A stretch of 64,000 bases of DNA from assembly GCF_014647235.1 (NCBI RefSeq), contig NZ_BMOU01000004.1:186379-250378 (forward strand), read 5' to 3'. The stretch's first letter is position 1; the number at the start of each line of letters is the position of its first letter. Position numbers and translations under genes: made by a program. The stretch is from Haloarcula pellucida. Its GTDB lineage: Archaea > Halobacteriota > Halobacteria > Halobacteriales > Haloarculaceae. Under the pieces are notes generated by a model. The model was given only the letters and a program-made list of their open reading frames with translations, was not told where the DNA came from and ran no database searches. Shown here piece after piece: positions 7,167 through 15,913 of this stretch.

Positions 7167-9104
7167 TCACTCGACCGTCGCGTTGTCCGCGTACTCCTCG
7201 TGTGTCCAGACGGTGAAGGTGTTCTTGTAGCCGCTGGTGCGCATCATGTAGCTCTCGTTCGTGTAGCCCGCCGACCGCAGGCGCTCTCTGGGCACCGTCG
7301 AGTCGTACACCTGCGTGATGACGATAGGTGGCTGATTCTGCATCGCTCGCACGCCGAGCGCCGTCTCCTGGTTCTCACAGGCGACGTTCGCGTCGCTGGC
7401 CGCGAAGTACCACGGTAGCGGGAGCGTGTTGTGCCACTCCAGACAGGTCGGCTGGAGGTTCCACCACGCGTCGTCCCACGTGTCCCTGCTCTCCTCGACG
7501 TAGGCGTTGTTGTCGTCGTAGGCGTCGCCCGACTCGCCGTGGTAGACGACGACGTCGGGGCCGCCGTCGTGGGCCGTCGCGACGCGGTCCATCTCGGTCA
7601 GTGCCTGTCTGACAGACTGGTCTGGCTGGGCGAACTGGACGAGTTCGTTGCTGTCGGCGGTCGTGTTGGTGTAGACGCGGGTGACGGCGACGTTGGCGAC
7701 GAGCACCGTCAACAGGAGGAAGACGACGGCCGCGATGGCGACGCCCGTCTCGTCGTCGGTCGACAGCGACTCGACCCCCCAGCGGAACACCGCCGCGAGG
7801 GCGACGCCCGCCGGGACAGCAAGCGGGACGACGGCGTGGGTGACGATCCACGGTGCGCCGATGTCGGTTCCCAGCGGGTAGCCGAAGATGGAGACGAACC
7901 CGCCGTAGAAGAGGAACGGGACGAGGTGGCGCGGTGCGGTGTAGCCCAGTCGGTCGAGGACGTAGCCGAGGCCGGCAAAGGCCGTCAGCGGAGCCGAGGC
8001 GTACGCCATCGCCTTGACGAACACGCCGAGGTGGCGCTCGTAGTCGTCGAGGGTCTTCTCGGAGGCGGGGTTGAGCCACTCGCCCCACTGGTTCACGACG
8101 CGGTCGACGGTCGTCTGGAGCATCTCGCCGAACAGCGCCGGGTTGGTCACGCCCTCCCAGAAGCCGACGGAGCCAGCCGACGGCGGGGCGGGCGGGTGCT
8201 GGATACCGGCGACGCCGGCACCGCGTGGCGCGTAGAAGAACAGCGAGACGGCGGCGAACAGTACGACGCCGAGGGCGACGTGGCCGACGTAGATGCCGAA
8301 CACGCCGAGGGGGCTGTCGTGGCGGGCGCGGAACGACCGGACAGTCTCCACGACGAGGGCGATATCGCCTCTCACGCGGCCGACGACCCGGTCCCGAATC
8401 TCGCCCGCCGAGGGCGTGTCGGTGACGAACAGGACGGCGTCGCGGAACCCGTTCGGGAGGACGAGCACCTTCGCGAGCAAGAGCCCCGTCGCGCCGAGCC
8501 ACGTCAGCACGTAGACGAGGGCGTTCTCCTTCGAGGCGAACCCGAGTGCCATGAAGAAGGCGACGGCGTAGAGGTAGCGCGGTTTGCGGGTGTCGTAGAA
8601 GCGGACGAGAAAGCCGAACGCGGCGAACATGAACGCGGCGACGAGGACGTCGCTCCGCATGAACCGCGAGTAGTACAGCAACACCGGGTTGACCGCGAGC
8701 AAGAGCGCGACGGCGACGACTTCCGTCCGGCGGAGATGCCGGCGGAACAGGAGCGCGATGAGTGGCATGAGGCCGCCGATGACCGCAACGGGGAGGCGCA
8801 TCGCGAAGTCGGAGGGGCCGATAACGGCGAACAGCCACCGGTCGACGTGTTGGATGAACGGTCCGTGGATGATGTACCGGTAGGCGAACGACCCGGTGTC
8901 GCCGAAGTGCCATGCCCAGTAGGCGACCCGGCCCTCGTCGAAGTGGGCGACGCGCTGTCCGAGCGAGACCAATCGCAAGACGAGCGCGAGGAGCGTGACG
9001 CCGACGACGAGTTTGATCGTCGCGTATTCGTCGGATCGTGCCCACGAACTGACGCGGCGGCGCGTGTTCTTGAGGACGGGCAGTACACCGCTCGACGTAG
9101 CCAT
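7167..9104 (-). CDS. Flippase activity-associated membrane protein Agl23 (TIGR03663 family)
   Basis: 645-residue multispanning membrane protein. The N-terminal half has the GT-C layout: a first transmembrane helix (about residues 32-50), then an outside loop with the acidic motif AHFDEG, later HGPFIQHVDRW, and a run of hydrophobic helices. This matches TIGR03663, which includes Agl23 linked to the protein N-glycosylation/flippase pathway in haloarchaea. A predicted soluble C-terminal domain (about 500-645, with YHGESGDAYDDNNAY) lies outside. It probably handles dolichol-linked sugars at the outer membrane face, but its reaction is not established. Single-gene unit; no other agl gene is nearby. 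Confidence 0.82.
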   Translation of the reverse strand: MATSSGVLPVLKNTRRRVSSWARSDEYATIKLVVGVTLLALVLRLVSLGQRVAHFDEGRVAYWAWHFGDTGSFAYRYIIHGPFIQHVDRWLFAVIGPSDFAMRLPVAVIGGLMPLIALLFRRHLRRTEVVAVALLLAVNPVLLYYSRFMRSDVLVAAFMFAAFGFLVRFYDTRKPRYLYAVAFFMALGFASKENALVYVLTWLGATGLLLAKVLVLPNGFRDAVLFVTDTPSAGEIRDRVVGRVRGDIALVVETVRSFRARHDSPLGVFGIYVGHVALGVVLFAAVSLFFYAPRGAGVAGIQHPPAPPSAGSVGFWEGVTNPALFGEMLQTTVDRVVNQWGEWLNPASEKTLDDYERHLGVFVKAMAYASAPLTAFAGLGYVLDRLGYTAPRHLVPFLFYGGFVSIFGYPLGTDIGAPWIVTHAVVPLAVPAGVALAAVFRWGVESLSTDDETGVAIAAVVFLLLTVLVANVAVTRVYTNTTADSNELVQFAQPDQSVRQALTEMDRVATAHDGGPDVVVYHGESGDAYDDNNAYVEESRDTWDDAWWNLQPTCLEWHNTLPLPWYFAASDANVACENQETALGVRAMQNQPPIVITQVYDSTVPRERLRSAGYTNESYMMRTSGYKNTFTVWTHEEYADNATVE

Positions 9105-9196
9105 ATGGTGGTGGCAAGCAGGGGCAGGATTAGAACCCTTCTGGTTCGCCGTGCCGGAACGGTAGTTCTTTAGGGATAACAGCCACCCACACAGGT

Positions 9197-9601
9197 ATGG
9201 TGCAGCTCGGATTGGTCGTCGCCCAGTACGACAAACACGGTGCCGTCATCGAGGCGATGAGACAGTCGGCCAGCGCTGCCGCGGCCGACCACGACGCAGA
9301 TATCGTCGAGACGGTGACCGTGCCCGGGGCCTACGACACGCCGCTGGCGGCCGACCGACTGGCGCGTCGGGAGGACGTCGACGCCGTGGCAGTGCTGGGG
9401 GTCATCATCGAAGGCGACACCGACCACGACCAGGTCATCGCCGACGCCGCCGCACAGGGCCTGACCGACGTCTCGCTCGAACGGGACACCCCCGTCACGC
9501 TGGGCATCATCGGTCCGGGCATGAGCAAGGACGAAGCCGAGGCACGCACGCAGAAGGGTGGCTCGGCCGTCACGAGCGCCATCGAACTCGCAAACCTATG
9601 A
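9197..9601 (+). CDS. ribH: 6,7-dimethyl-8-ribityllumazine synthase
   Basis: 134-residue lumazine synthase, which condenses 5-amino-6-ribitylamino-uracil with dihydroxybutanone phosphate in riboflavin synthesis. It is of the short archaeal type. Recognisable segments are the N-terminal LGLVVAQYDKHG, VTVPGAYDTPLAADRLA, AVAVLGVIIEGDTDHDQVIAD and TPVTLGIIGPGMSKDEA. The ATG at 9197 gives the standard N-terminus. Its stop overlaps the next gene's start (ATGA), so it is coupled to the aminotransferase, an association whose metabolic sense is not obvious. Confidence 0.95.
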   Translation: MVQLGLVVAQYDKHGAVIEAMRQSASAAAADHDADIVETVTVPGAYDTPLAADRLARREDVDAVAVLGVIIEGDTDHDQVIADAAAQGLTDVSLERDTPVTLGIIGPGMSKDEAEARTQKGGSAVTSAIELANL

Positions 9602-10758
9602 CTATGGACTTCGCTTCCCGCGTCGAACGTGTAGAACCGAGCGCGACACTCGCGATTAGCAACAAGGCCGCCGAACTCGAAGCCGAGGGCAAGGACGTCG
9701 TCGACCTCTCGGTCGGCGAACCCGACTTCGACACGCCCGAGAACATCAAGCAGGCCGCAAAGGACGCGCTAGACGCCGGCCACACCGGGTACACGCCGTC
9801 GAACGGCATCCCCGAACTCAAGGAGGCCCTCGTCGAGAAACTCCACGACGACGGCCTCACCCAGTACGGCACCGAGAACCTCATCGTCACGCCGGGTGGC
9901 AAACAGGCCCTCTATGAAATCTTCCAGACCCTCATCGACGACGGCGACGAAGTCGCCCTGCTCGACCCCGCGTGGGTCTCCTACGAGGCGATGGCGAAAC
10001 TCGCCGGCGGGTCACTCACCCGCGTCGACACGGCCGCTCACGACTTCCAGCTAGCGGGTGCGCTCGACGACCTCGCCGACGCGGTGTCGGACGACACCGA
10101 ACTGCTCGTCGTCAACTCCCCGGGCAACCCACACGGGGCCGTCTACTCCGACGCCGCGCTGGAGGGGGTCCGTGACCTCGCCGTCGAACACGACATCACC
10201 GTCATCTCCGACGAGATATACAAGGAGATCACCTACGACGGCGTCGAGGCGACGAGCCTCGGCACCCTCGACGGCATGGAGGACCGCACGATCACGCTCA
10301 ACGGGTTCTCGAAGGCCTACTCGATGACCGGATGGCGGCTAGGCTACTTCGCCGCGCCGGAGGCGCTCGTCTCGCAGGCCGGGAAGGTCCACTCTCACTC
10401 CGTCTCCTGTGCCGTCAACTTCGTCCAGCACGCCGGCATCGAGGCGCTCACCAACACCGACGAGGCCGTCGAGGAGATGCGTCAGGCCTTCGCCGAGCGC
10501 CGCGAGTTCCTCATCGGCCTGTTCGAAGAACACGGCGTCCACGTCCCGGAACCGCAGGGCGCGTTCTACATGATGCCCGAAGTCGCCCCGGACGGCGACG
10601 ACACCGAGTGGTGTGACGCCGCGATCTCGGACGCACAGGTCGCCACCGTCCCCGGTAGCGCGTTCGGGACGCCCGGCTACGCCCGCATCTCCTACGCGAA
10701 CAGCAAGGAGCGCCTGCAGGAAGCCGTCGACCGACTGGCCGAACACGACCTCATCTAA
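9598..10758 (+). CDS. Class I/II pyridoxal-phosphate aminotransferase (aspartate aminotransferase-like)
   Basis: 386-residue fold type I aminotransferase of the AspC/prephenate-aspartate transaminase branch. Seen: the substrate/PLP segments VDLSVGEPDFDTPENI, GYTPSNGIPELKEA and TPGGKQALYEI, the NSPGNPHGAVYSD loop (Asn-Pro), SDEIYKEITYDG, and the Schiff-base lysine in NGFSKAYSMTGWRLGYF. Aspartate as substrate is a reasonable inference from the family; related haloarchaeal enzymes act on aromatic or branched amino acids. The ATG at 9598 overlaps the ribH stop; another ATG two codons later is possible. Its 3' end overlaps the convergent next gene by four bases. Confidence 0.92.
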   Translation: MTMDFASRVERVEPSATLAISNKAAELEAEGKDVVDLSVGEPDFDTPENIKQAAKDALDAGHTGYTPSNGIPELKEALVEKLHDDGLTQYGTENLIVTPGGKQALYEIFQTLIDDGDEVALLDPAWVSYEAMAKLAGGSLTRVDTAAHDFQLAGALDDLADAVSDDTELLVVNSPGNPHGAVYSDAALEGVRDLAVEHDITVISDEIYKEITYDGVEATSLGTLDGMEDRTITLNGFSKAYSMTGWRLGYFAAPEALVSQAGKVHSHSVSCAVNFVQHAGIEALTNTDEAVEEMRQAFAERREFLIGLFEEHGVHVPEPQGAFYMMPEVAPDGDDTEWCDAAISDAQVATVPGSAFGTPGYARISYANSKERLQEAVDRLAEHDLI

Positions 10759-12041
10759 TCAGCGTCTTTCTCGCCGTTTCGAAGTCGCGCTAGGGACGCG
10801 GCCCCGAGTCCCGCTAGCGCCGCCAGTGGCCCGAATCCGGGGCCGCTGTCCCCGGTCGTCGTCTCGGTCACGTCCGTCGGTGGCGGTGGATAGGGCGTCA
10901 CCTCGGTGTCGGTTCCCGTCCGCGTCGTCCGTGTGTCAGTCCGCGTCGCTGTCGCGTCTGCCCCGCGTTCGGCGATGCGGACCACCCAACTCCCGCCGTC
11001 CGAAGCGGACTCGAAATCGCCGGTCAGCAAGACCCCACCGTCGACCGGGAACAGGTCGTGGGGCGCGACGGCGGCGTCGAACGGTTCGAGCGTGACGGTG
11101 TCGGGCGACCCTGCCGACCCGGTCCGCAGGAGTCGAACTCGGGGCGAGTCGTCTCGGTCGCCGACGAAGACGGCGCTCCCGTCGGCCAGTCGCAGGGCCG
11201 CCCGCGGGTTCGCTCGGTCGTCGTCCGCGAAGTTGTGCGTCCACTCGCGCTGCATCCGGCCGTCGGCCGAGAGATAGCTGATGCGCCACGCGTCCGTGCC
11301 GTCGTCCTCGTAGATGCCGGACGCGGCGACGCCGCCGCCGGGTCCGAACCCTGCGGCGTCCATGTACTCCTCCGTCCATCGGTGTTCCCAAACCCGCTGT
11401 CCCTCGGCGTCGATTCGGTCGAACCAGCCGTCGAACGCCGACTCGTACGCGTAGCCACCGGTCACCAAGTCGCCGTCGAGAGCGTCGGTGATGGTCGCCC
11501 CGAACCCGTCGCGAGTGTGGTCCCAGCGGACGGTCCCCGACGAGTCGAGACACTGGATGCGGGCCGAGACGGCGTGTGTCGTGATGTCGTTCGAGACGAC
11601 CGCCACCCGGTCGCCATCGAGCGGTTGGACGCCGAGTTTATCGTCGTGATACCCCACCGGGACGCGGTGTCGCCACGACAGTGCCCCGTCGGCCGACAGC
11701 CGTGCGACCATCACCCGGTCGTCAGTCTCCGTGCGCCCGGCGGCGAGAGCGCCACCGTCGTCGGTTCCGGTGACGGTCTCGGGCGAGGGCACGTCGTCGA
11801 ACTGCCGGGACCAGACGCTCGTCCCGTCGTCGTCGACCGCGTGGAGCGTGGCAGTCTGGTCGGAGTGGTCGGTGAGCAACAGCGTCCGACCGTCGACCCG
11901 GGCGCTGTCTAGCAGTCTGCCGTCACCGACCGTCGTCCGCCAGTCGACGGCGAGAGAACCGGGGTCGGCCGCGTCGGCGGGGCTGACGGCCAGCGGTGAC
12001 AGGGCGATGGCAGCGAGGAGGGAGCGGCGACGGAGGGGCAT
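10755..12041 (-). CDS. Secreted beta-propeller-like protein with PGF-CTERM anchor
   Basis: 428-residue exported protein. An N-terminal signal peptide (MPLRRRSLLAAIALSPLAVSPADAAD) precedes repeated strands with the pattern 'G...v..l..dG...W', for example LDSSGTVRWDHT, IDAEGQRVWEHRW and LSADGALSWRH, typical of PQQ-like or kelch-like propellers. After a Thr/Pro-rich spacer (about residues 355-395) comes GPGFGPLAALAGLG and a short basic tail, the PGF-CTERM signal, which archaeosortase A processes and replaces by a lipid anchor. It is therefore expected on the cell surface. Ligand unknown. Convergent with the aminotransferase gene. Confidence 0.85.
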   Translation of the reverse strand: MPLRRRSLLAAIALSPLAVSPADAADPGSLAVDWRTTVGDGRLLDSARVDGRTLLLTDHSDQTATLHAVDDDGTSVWSRQFDDVPSPETVTGTDDGGALAAGRTETDDRVMVARLSADGALSWRHRVPVGYHDDKLGVQPLDGDRVAVVSNDITTHAVSARIQCLDSSGTVRWDHTRDGFGATITDALDGDLVTGGYAYESAFDGWFDRIDAEGQRVWEHRWTEEYMDAAGFGPGGGVAASGIYEDDGTDAWRISYLSADGRMQREWTHNFADDDRANPRAALRLADGSAVFVGDRDDSPRVRLLRTGSAGSPDTVTLEPFDAAVAPHDLFPVDGGVLLTGDFESASDGGSWVVRIAERGADATATRTDTRTTRTGTDTEVTPYPPPPTDVTETTTGDSGPGFGPLAALAGLGAASLARLRNGEKDAD

Positions 12042-12087
12042 GGGCTACGACAGCACCCACCCAATCATATGCTTTGGGACGGCGGTA

Positions 12088-12801
12088 TCACTCGAAGCCG
12101 ACGGCCCCGTACCGCCGGACCAGATAGTACCCACCGACGAGCGGGTACGCGACCGGTGCCAGCAGCAGGAAGATGAGTCCCAGCGAGACGTAGGTACCGG
12201 GGTTGGGTCGCCACTCGGCCGAGTTGAGGCGGACGTACGTCGCGTCCCGGTAGATTGCGAGCGCGAACGGCACGGCCGAGAGGATGCCGAGGCCGACGAG
12301 GACGATGGTCACCGCGGTCCCGAGCGTCTCCGCGAGGGCGACTCCGAGTGCGAGGAACGTAAGCGGACAGACCGCTCCGACGGTGACGAAGACCCACCAC
12401 CAGTCCCGGTCGACCCAGTCGACGACGACCTTGTGGCGGTAGTAGAGGTGGTTTAACTTCATCAGGTGGCCGAGGAAGAAGCCGCCGACGGCCCAGAGAA
12501 TCGGGTTCGGGTCCCAGTCGACGTCCGTCTCGGCGATACGGCTGGTGTCCAGATACAACACGACGGGCGTCACCAGCCACGAGACGACGGCCAAAACGAG
12601 GAGCGCGACGTACCCGAGGCCGAACGTTCCCAGGATCCCGACCATACCGGCCGGCCCCTGTAACCCCCCGACGCCGCCCGTGATACCGAGGAAGATAGCC
12701 CCCAGACCGAACAGCCCCCAAGCGGCCGTCGGCAGCAACAGCAGTACTTCGATGATGCGGTACGACAGCGATTCGACGTCGTTGACGGTAGCTCTCTGCA
12801 T
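12088..12801 (-). CDS. Haloarchaeal multispanning membrane protein, unknown function
   Basis: 237-residue protein with about six hydrophobic segments (roughly residues 15-40, 45-75, 90-110, 130-155, 160-185 and 205-230). Between the third and fourth lies a charged loop with HLMKLNHLYYRHKVVVDWVDRDWWW. I do not recognise a family with known function; similar small haloarchaeal integral membrane proteins are annotated as hypothetical. The frame stays open upstream into the ribL gene, but the ATG at 12801 starts a sensible N-terminus just after a clear gap. The C-terminus is YYLVRRYGAVGFE. Confidence 0.75.
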   Translation of the reverse strand: MQRATVNDVESLSYRIIEVLLLLPTAAWGLFGLGAIFLGITGGVGGLQGPAGMVGILGTFGLGYVALLVLAVVSWLVTPVVLYLDTSRIAETDVDWDPNPILWAVGGFFLGHLMKLNHLYYRHKVVVDWVDRDWWWVFVTVGAVCPLTFLALGVALAETLGTAVTIVLVGLGILSAVPFALAIYRDATYVRLNSAEWRPNPGTYVSLGLIFLLLAPVAYPLVGGYYLVRRYGAVGFE

Positions 12802-12896
12802 TTTCCCCCACCCGTTCGAGGTTACCGCATCTGCAAATGTCGTGGTAAAAAGTGTTCTGATCGGCCGAAACCCGACACGTCTGCCGGAGAGGCCGG

Positions 12897-13325
12897 CTAC
12901 GACCGCTCTTCGAGGACTCTGTCGATGATACGGCCCGTCGAGAGCAGGCGATCCGAGTCGTCGCGGTCGAGCGGACTCGCGCGGCGAATCTCGCAGTCGA
13001 GGCCGCGGTCTGCAAGCGCCGCCTGCAGTCGCTCCTCGTCGTGGTGCTGGTCGTACCCCAGCGCGATGATAGCGGGGTCGATGCGCTCGATGGGGACGAA
13101 GATGTCCTCGGGGTGGCCGAGGTGAGCCTCGTCGACGGGTTTGAGCGCGGCGACCATCTCGCGACGCTGGTCGTCCGGCATTACCGGCGGTTCCTTGTGC
13201 GTGACGTTGACCGACCGGGCGACGATGACGTGGAGTTCGTCGCCCATCGCTTTGGCGTCTCGCAGATAGTGGACGTGGCCGGGGTGGAGAATGTCGAACG
13301 TGCCCTGTGCGACGACGCGTGTCAC
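12897..13325 (-). CDS. ribL: FAD synthase RibL
   Basis: 142-residue archaeal FAD synthetase of the nucleotidyltransferase (HIGH) superfamily; it transfers AMP from ATP (or CMP from CTP) onto FMN. Key features: [14 protein letters not shown] with the HPGH nucleotide-binding motif at residues 14-17, and later segments ALGYDQHH and [12 protein letters not shown], which correspond to the family's second conserved region (S-T-G-x-I). It overlaps the upstream JAMM gene by four bases, so the two are co-translated. Confidence 0.94.
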   Translation of the reverse strand: MTRVVAQGTFDILHPGHVHYLRDAKAMGDELHVIVARSVNVTHKEPPVMPDDQRREMVAALKPVDEAHLGHPEDIFVPIERIDPAIIALGYDQHHDEERLQAALADRGLDCEIRRASPLDRDDSDRLLSTGRIIDRVLEERS

Positions 13326-13819
13326 GAGTCGAACTCCTCCTCGCGCAGTTCGCGGTCGATGTCGCTCTGGTCGAAGTCGAAGAAGGACTCTTCGGGCGGT
13401 TCGACATCCAGCACCGGAAGGTCGACCGGTTCGCCGTCGTTGTCGAAGGCCTGCCAGTCGTCGGGCCCGTACGGGTAGCCGACGATGATGTGGACGTCGC
13501 CTCGACCGAACGTGGCGAGGTCGGCGTCGCTCGGCCGGAGGACCCCGTTGGGGTGTGAGTGAATCGACCCCGCGGCGCGCATGTCGTTAGGTACCATACT
13601 CGTCTTGACCGTCGCACTCACCGGGTTCGATTCGGTCCCCGGGATGACCAGTACGTCCGTGAGAACGGTGCCGTCCTCGTCGAGCCCCAGTTTGGCGGCG
13701 TCGTCGCCGCGAAGCAGTCCCATGTACTCGTTCGGATGGGATTCCTCGGACGCGGCCCGCGCGAAGTCGAGCGCCGACTCGGCGATGCCGAGGATGCCGC
13801 CCGAACGAAACAGCCCCAT
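13322..13819 (-). CDS. JAMM/MPN+ metalloprotease (Mov34/PAD-1 family)
   Basis: 165-residue JAB1/MPN domain protein with all zinc-protease residues visible: the catalytic Glu31 (NEYMGLL), the HxH pair His87/His89 in SIHSHPNG and Ser97/Asp100 in PSDAD. In haloarchaea such enzymes remove ubiquitin-like SAMP tags (HvJAMM1 in Haloferax is the characterised desampylase); the arrangement beside ribL recalls the second Haloferax paralogue, JAMM2, as far as I remember. Start chosen at ATG 13819, the first in-frame Met after the divergent DHH gene. Upstream in the same frame is only antisense reading of that gene. Confidence 0.9.
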   Translation of the reverse strand: MGLFRSGGILGIAESALDFARAASEESHPNEYMGLLRGDDAAKLGLDEDGTVLTDVLVIPGTESNPVSATVKTSMVPNDMRAAGSIHSHPNGVLRPSDADLATFGRGDVHIIVGYPYGPDDWQAFDNDGEPVDLPVLDVEPPEESFFDFDQSDIDRELREEEFDS

Positions 13820-13972
13820 ATCTATACGGTGGGGTCGGGCGCTTTCTAAGGGTTCCGCTCTCGGCAGTCCACCTTCGCCGCCGTGTGCGCAAGCGCGAAC
13901 GCCAGACACGCGCGTCTCGTCTAGCCAGCGATTTCGAAGAGTACAAACCGGGGAGTGCCGAAGAGACGCTAA

Positions 13973-15886
13973 ATGTCTCCGCCAACTGGCACCGACGACG
14001 GTGCCGCGGTTCCCGACGGGGGAACCATCGTCTACGATCTCGCTGCTGAGTGTACCGCTGACGACGTCGAGGAAGGGGCCCGCTACCGAGCGACGGTCAA
14101 CGGCGTCGTCGACTACGGCGCCTTCGTCGACCTCTCTGAGAAAGTGTCCGGGCTGGTCCACAGGTCGAACCTCCTGGGTAACTACGACGTCGGGGACGAC
14201 CTCGTCGTCGAACTCGGTGAGGTCCGTCCCGACGGCGACCTCAGTTTCGAGGAGGTCCGCCTGACCGACTACGAGCAAAAACACGTGCCACACGGGACCG
14301 CGGCGGACGTCACCGACCTCGACGACGAGACGGGCGACACCGTCGTCGTCGAGGGGCAGGTCGTCCAGATCAAACAGACCGGCGGCCCGACCGTCTTTCA
14401 GGTCCGAGACGGCACCGGCGTCGTCCCCTGCGCCGCCTTCGAGGAGGCCGGCGTCCGCGCCTACCCCGACGTGGAGATGGACGACGTGATTCGAGTCTCC
14501 GGCCGTGCCGAGGAACGAGACGGCGGCGTGCAGGTCGAAGTCGACTCCCTGACCGTTCTCGACGGTGACGAGGCCGCCGCTGTCGGGGACGACCTCGACG
14601 AGGCGCTTGCCGCTGCCGCGGAACCGACGGACATCGACCCACTGGTCGAGTGGCCCGCCTTCGAGAAACTGTGGGACGACCTGCGTGACGTCGCCACGGA
14701 ACTTCGCAAGACCGTTCTGGAAGGGCGACCCATCCGGATGCGTCACCACGCCGACGGCGACGGTCTCTGTGCCAGCGTCCCCCTGCAAGTCGCGCTCGAA
14801 CGGTTCATCGCCGACCACTACGAGGACGGCGACGCGCCCCAGCACCTCCTCAAGCGCCTCCCGAGCAAGGCGCCCTACTACGAGATGGAGGACGTCACCC
14901 GCGACCTCAACTTCGCGCTGGAGGACCGCACCCGCCACGGCCAGAAACTCCCCCTCGTCCTGATGCTCGACAACGGGTCGACCGAGGAGGACACGCCGGC
15001 CTACCGCAACCTCCGGCACTACGACATCCCCGTGGTCGTCGTCGACCACCACCACCCTGACCCGGAGGCCGTCGAACCGCTCATCGAACAGCACGTCAAC
15101 CCGTACCTCCACGGGGAGGACTACCGCATCACGACGGGGATGCTGTGTGTGGAACTCGCCCGGATGATCGACCCGGACCTCACCGAGGACCTGAAGCACG
15201 TCCCCGCCGTGGCCGGCCTCTCGGACCGTTCGGAGGCCGAAGCGATGAGCGACTACCTCGAACTGGCCGGCGAGAAGGGGTACGACGAGACCGACCTGCG
15301 AGACATCGGTGAAGCGCTCGACTACGCCACCCACTGGCTCCGCTACAGTTCCGGTGAACAACTCATCAGCGACGTGCTCAACGTCGACTGTGAGAACCGC
15401 GAGCGCCACGGGGAACTCGTCGACGTCCTCGCCGAGAAGGCCGAACGCGACGTCGACGAGCAACTCGACGCGGCGATGAGCCACGTCGAACACGAGCGAC
15501 TCGACAACGGCGCGCACCTCTACCGCATCGACGTGGAGAACCACGCCCACCGCTTTACCTACCCCGCACCCGGGAAGACCACCGGCGAGATACACGACCG
15601 GAAGGTCGCCGAGACGGGCGACCCCGTCATCACCATCGGCTACGGCCCCGACTTCGCCGTCCTCCGGAGTGACGGCGTCCGTCTTGATATCCCGCGGATG
15701 GTCACCGAACTGACTGAGGAGGTCGACGGCGGCGGCGTCTCCGGCGGCGGCCACCTCGTCGTCGGCTCTATCAAGTTCGTCTCGGGGATGCGCGACGCCG
15801 TCATCGACGCGCTGGTAGAGAAGATGGCCGACGCCGAGATCGACGAAGACCTCGGCAGTTCGACGGCGCTCCCCGAAGAAGTCTGA
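13973..15886 (+). CDS. S1-domain DHH phosphoesterase (RecJ-like nuclease)
   Basis: 637-residue protein with three parts. Residues about 35-100 form an S1/OB RNA-binding fold (GARYRATVNGVVDYGAFVDL), about 115-205 a second OB-like fold, and about 240-637 a DHH-DHHA1 catalytic region. The motifs are intact: MRHHADGDGLCA, VLMLDNGS, VVVDHHHPD and, near the C-terminus, GGVSGGGHLVVG. Archaeal RecJ-like proteins with this layout are Mn-dependent nucleases on single-stranded RNA or DNA; the S1 domain favours RNA or hybrid substrates. In contrast to the RecJ-like gene near 3.3 kb, this one looks active. Divergent from the JAMM-ribL pair. Confidence 0.92.
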   Translation: MSPPTGTDDGAAVPDGGTIVYDLAAECTADDVEEGARYRATVNGVVDYGAFVDLSEKVSGLVHRSNLLGNYDVGDDLVVELGEVRPDGDLSFEEVRLTDYEQKHVPHGTAADVTDLDDETGDTVVVEGQVVQIKQTGGPTVFQVRDGTGVVPCAAFEEAGVRAYPDVEMDDVIRVSGRAEERDGGVQVEVDSLTVLDGDEAAAVGDDLDEALAAAAEPTDIDPLVEWPAFEKLWDDLRDVATELRKTVLEGRPIRMRHHADGDGLCASVPLQVALERFIADHYEDGDAPQHLLKRLPSKAPYYEMEDVTRDLNFALEDRTRHGQKLPLVLMLDNGSTEEDTPAYRNLRHYDIPVVVVDHHHPDPEAVEPLIEQHVNPYLHGEDYRITTGMLCVELARMIDPDLTEDLKHVPAVAGLSDRSEAEAMSDYLELAGEKGYDETDLRDIGEALDYATHWLRYSSGEQLISDVLNVDCENRERHGELVDVLAEKAERDVDEQLDAAMSHVEHERLDNGAHLYRIDVENHAHRFTYPAPGKTTGEIHDRKVAETGDPVITIGYGPDFAVLRSDGVRLDIPRMVTELTEEVDGGGVSGGGHLVVGSIKFVSGMRDAVIDALVEKMADAEIDEDLGSSTALPEEV

Positions 15887-15913
15887 GCGGCGCGACACCC
15901 TCTTCTCGAACCC

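Noticed and set aside
13820-15898. A very long open frame on the minus strand opposite the S1-DHH gene, in frame with the JAMM gene
   Set aside because: It is the reverse reading of GC-rich codons of the DHH gene; the plus-strand protein shows clear conserved motifs. Only the 3' part, the JAMM gene from 13819, is real.
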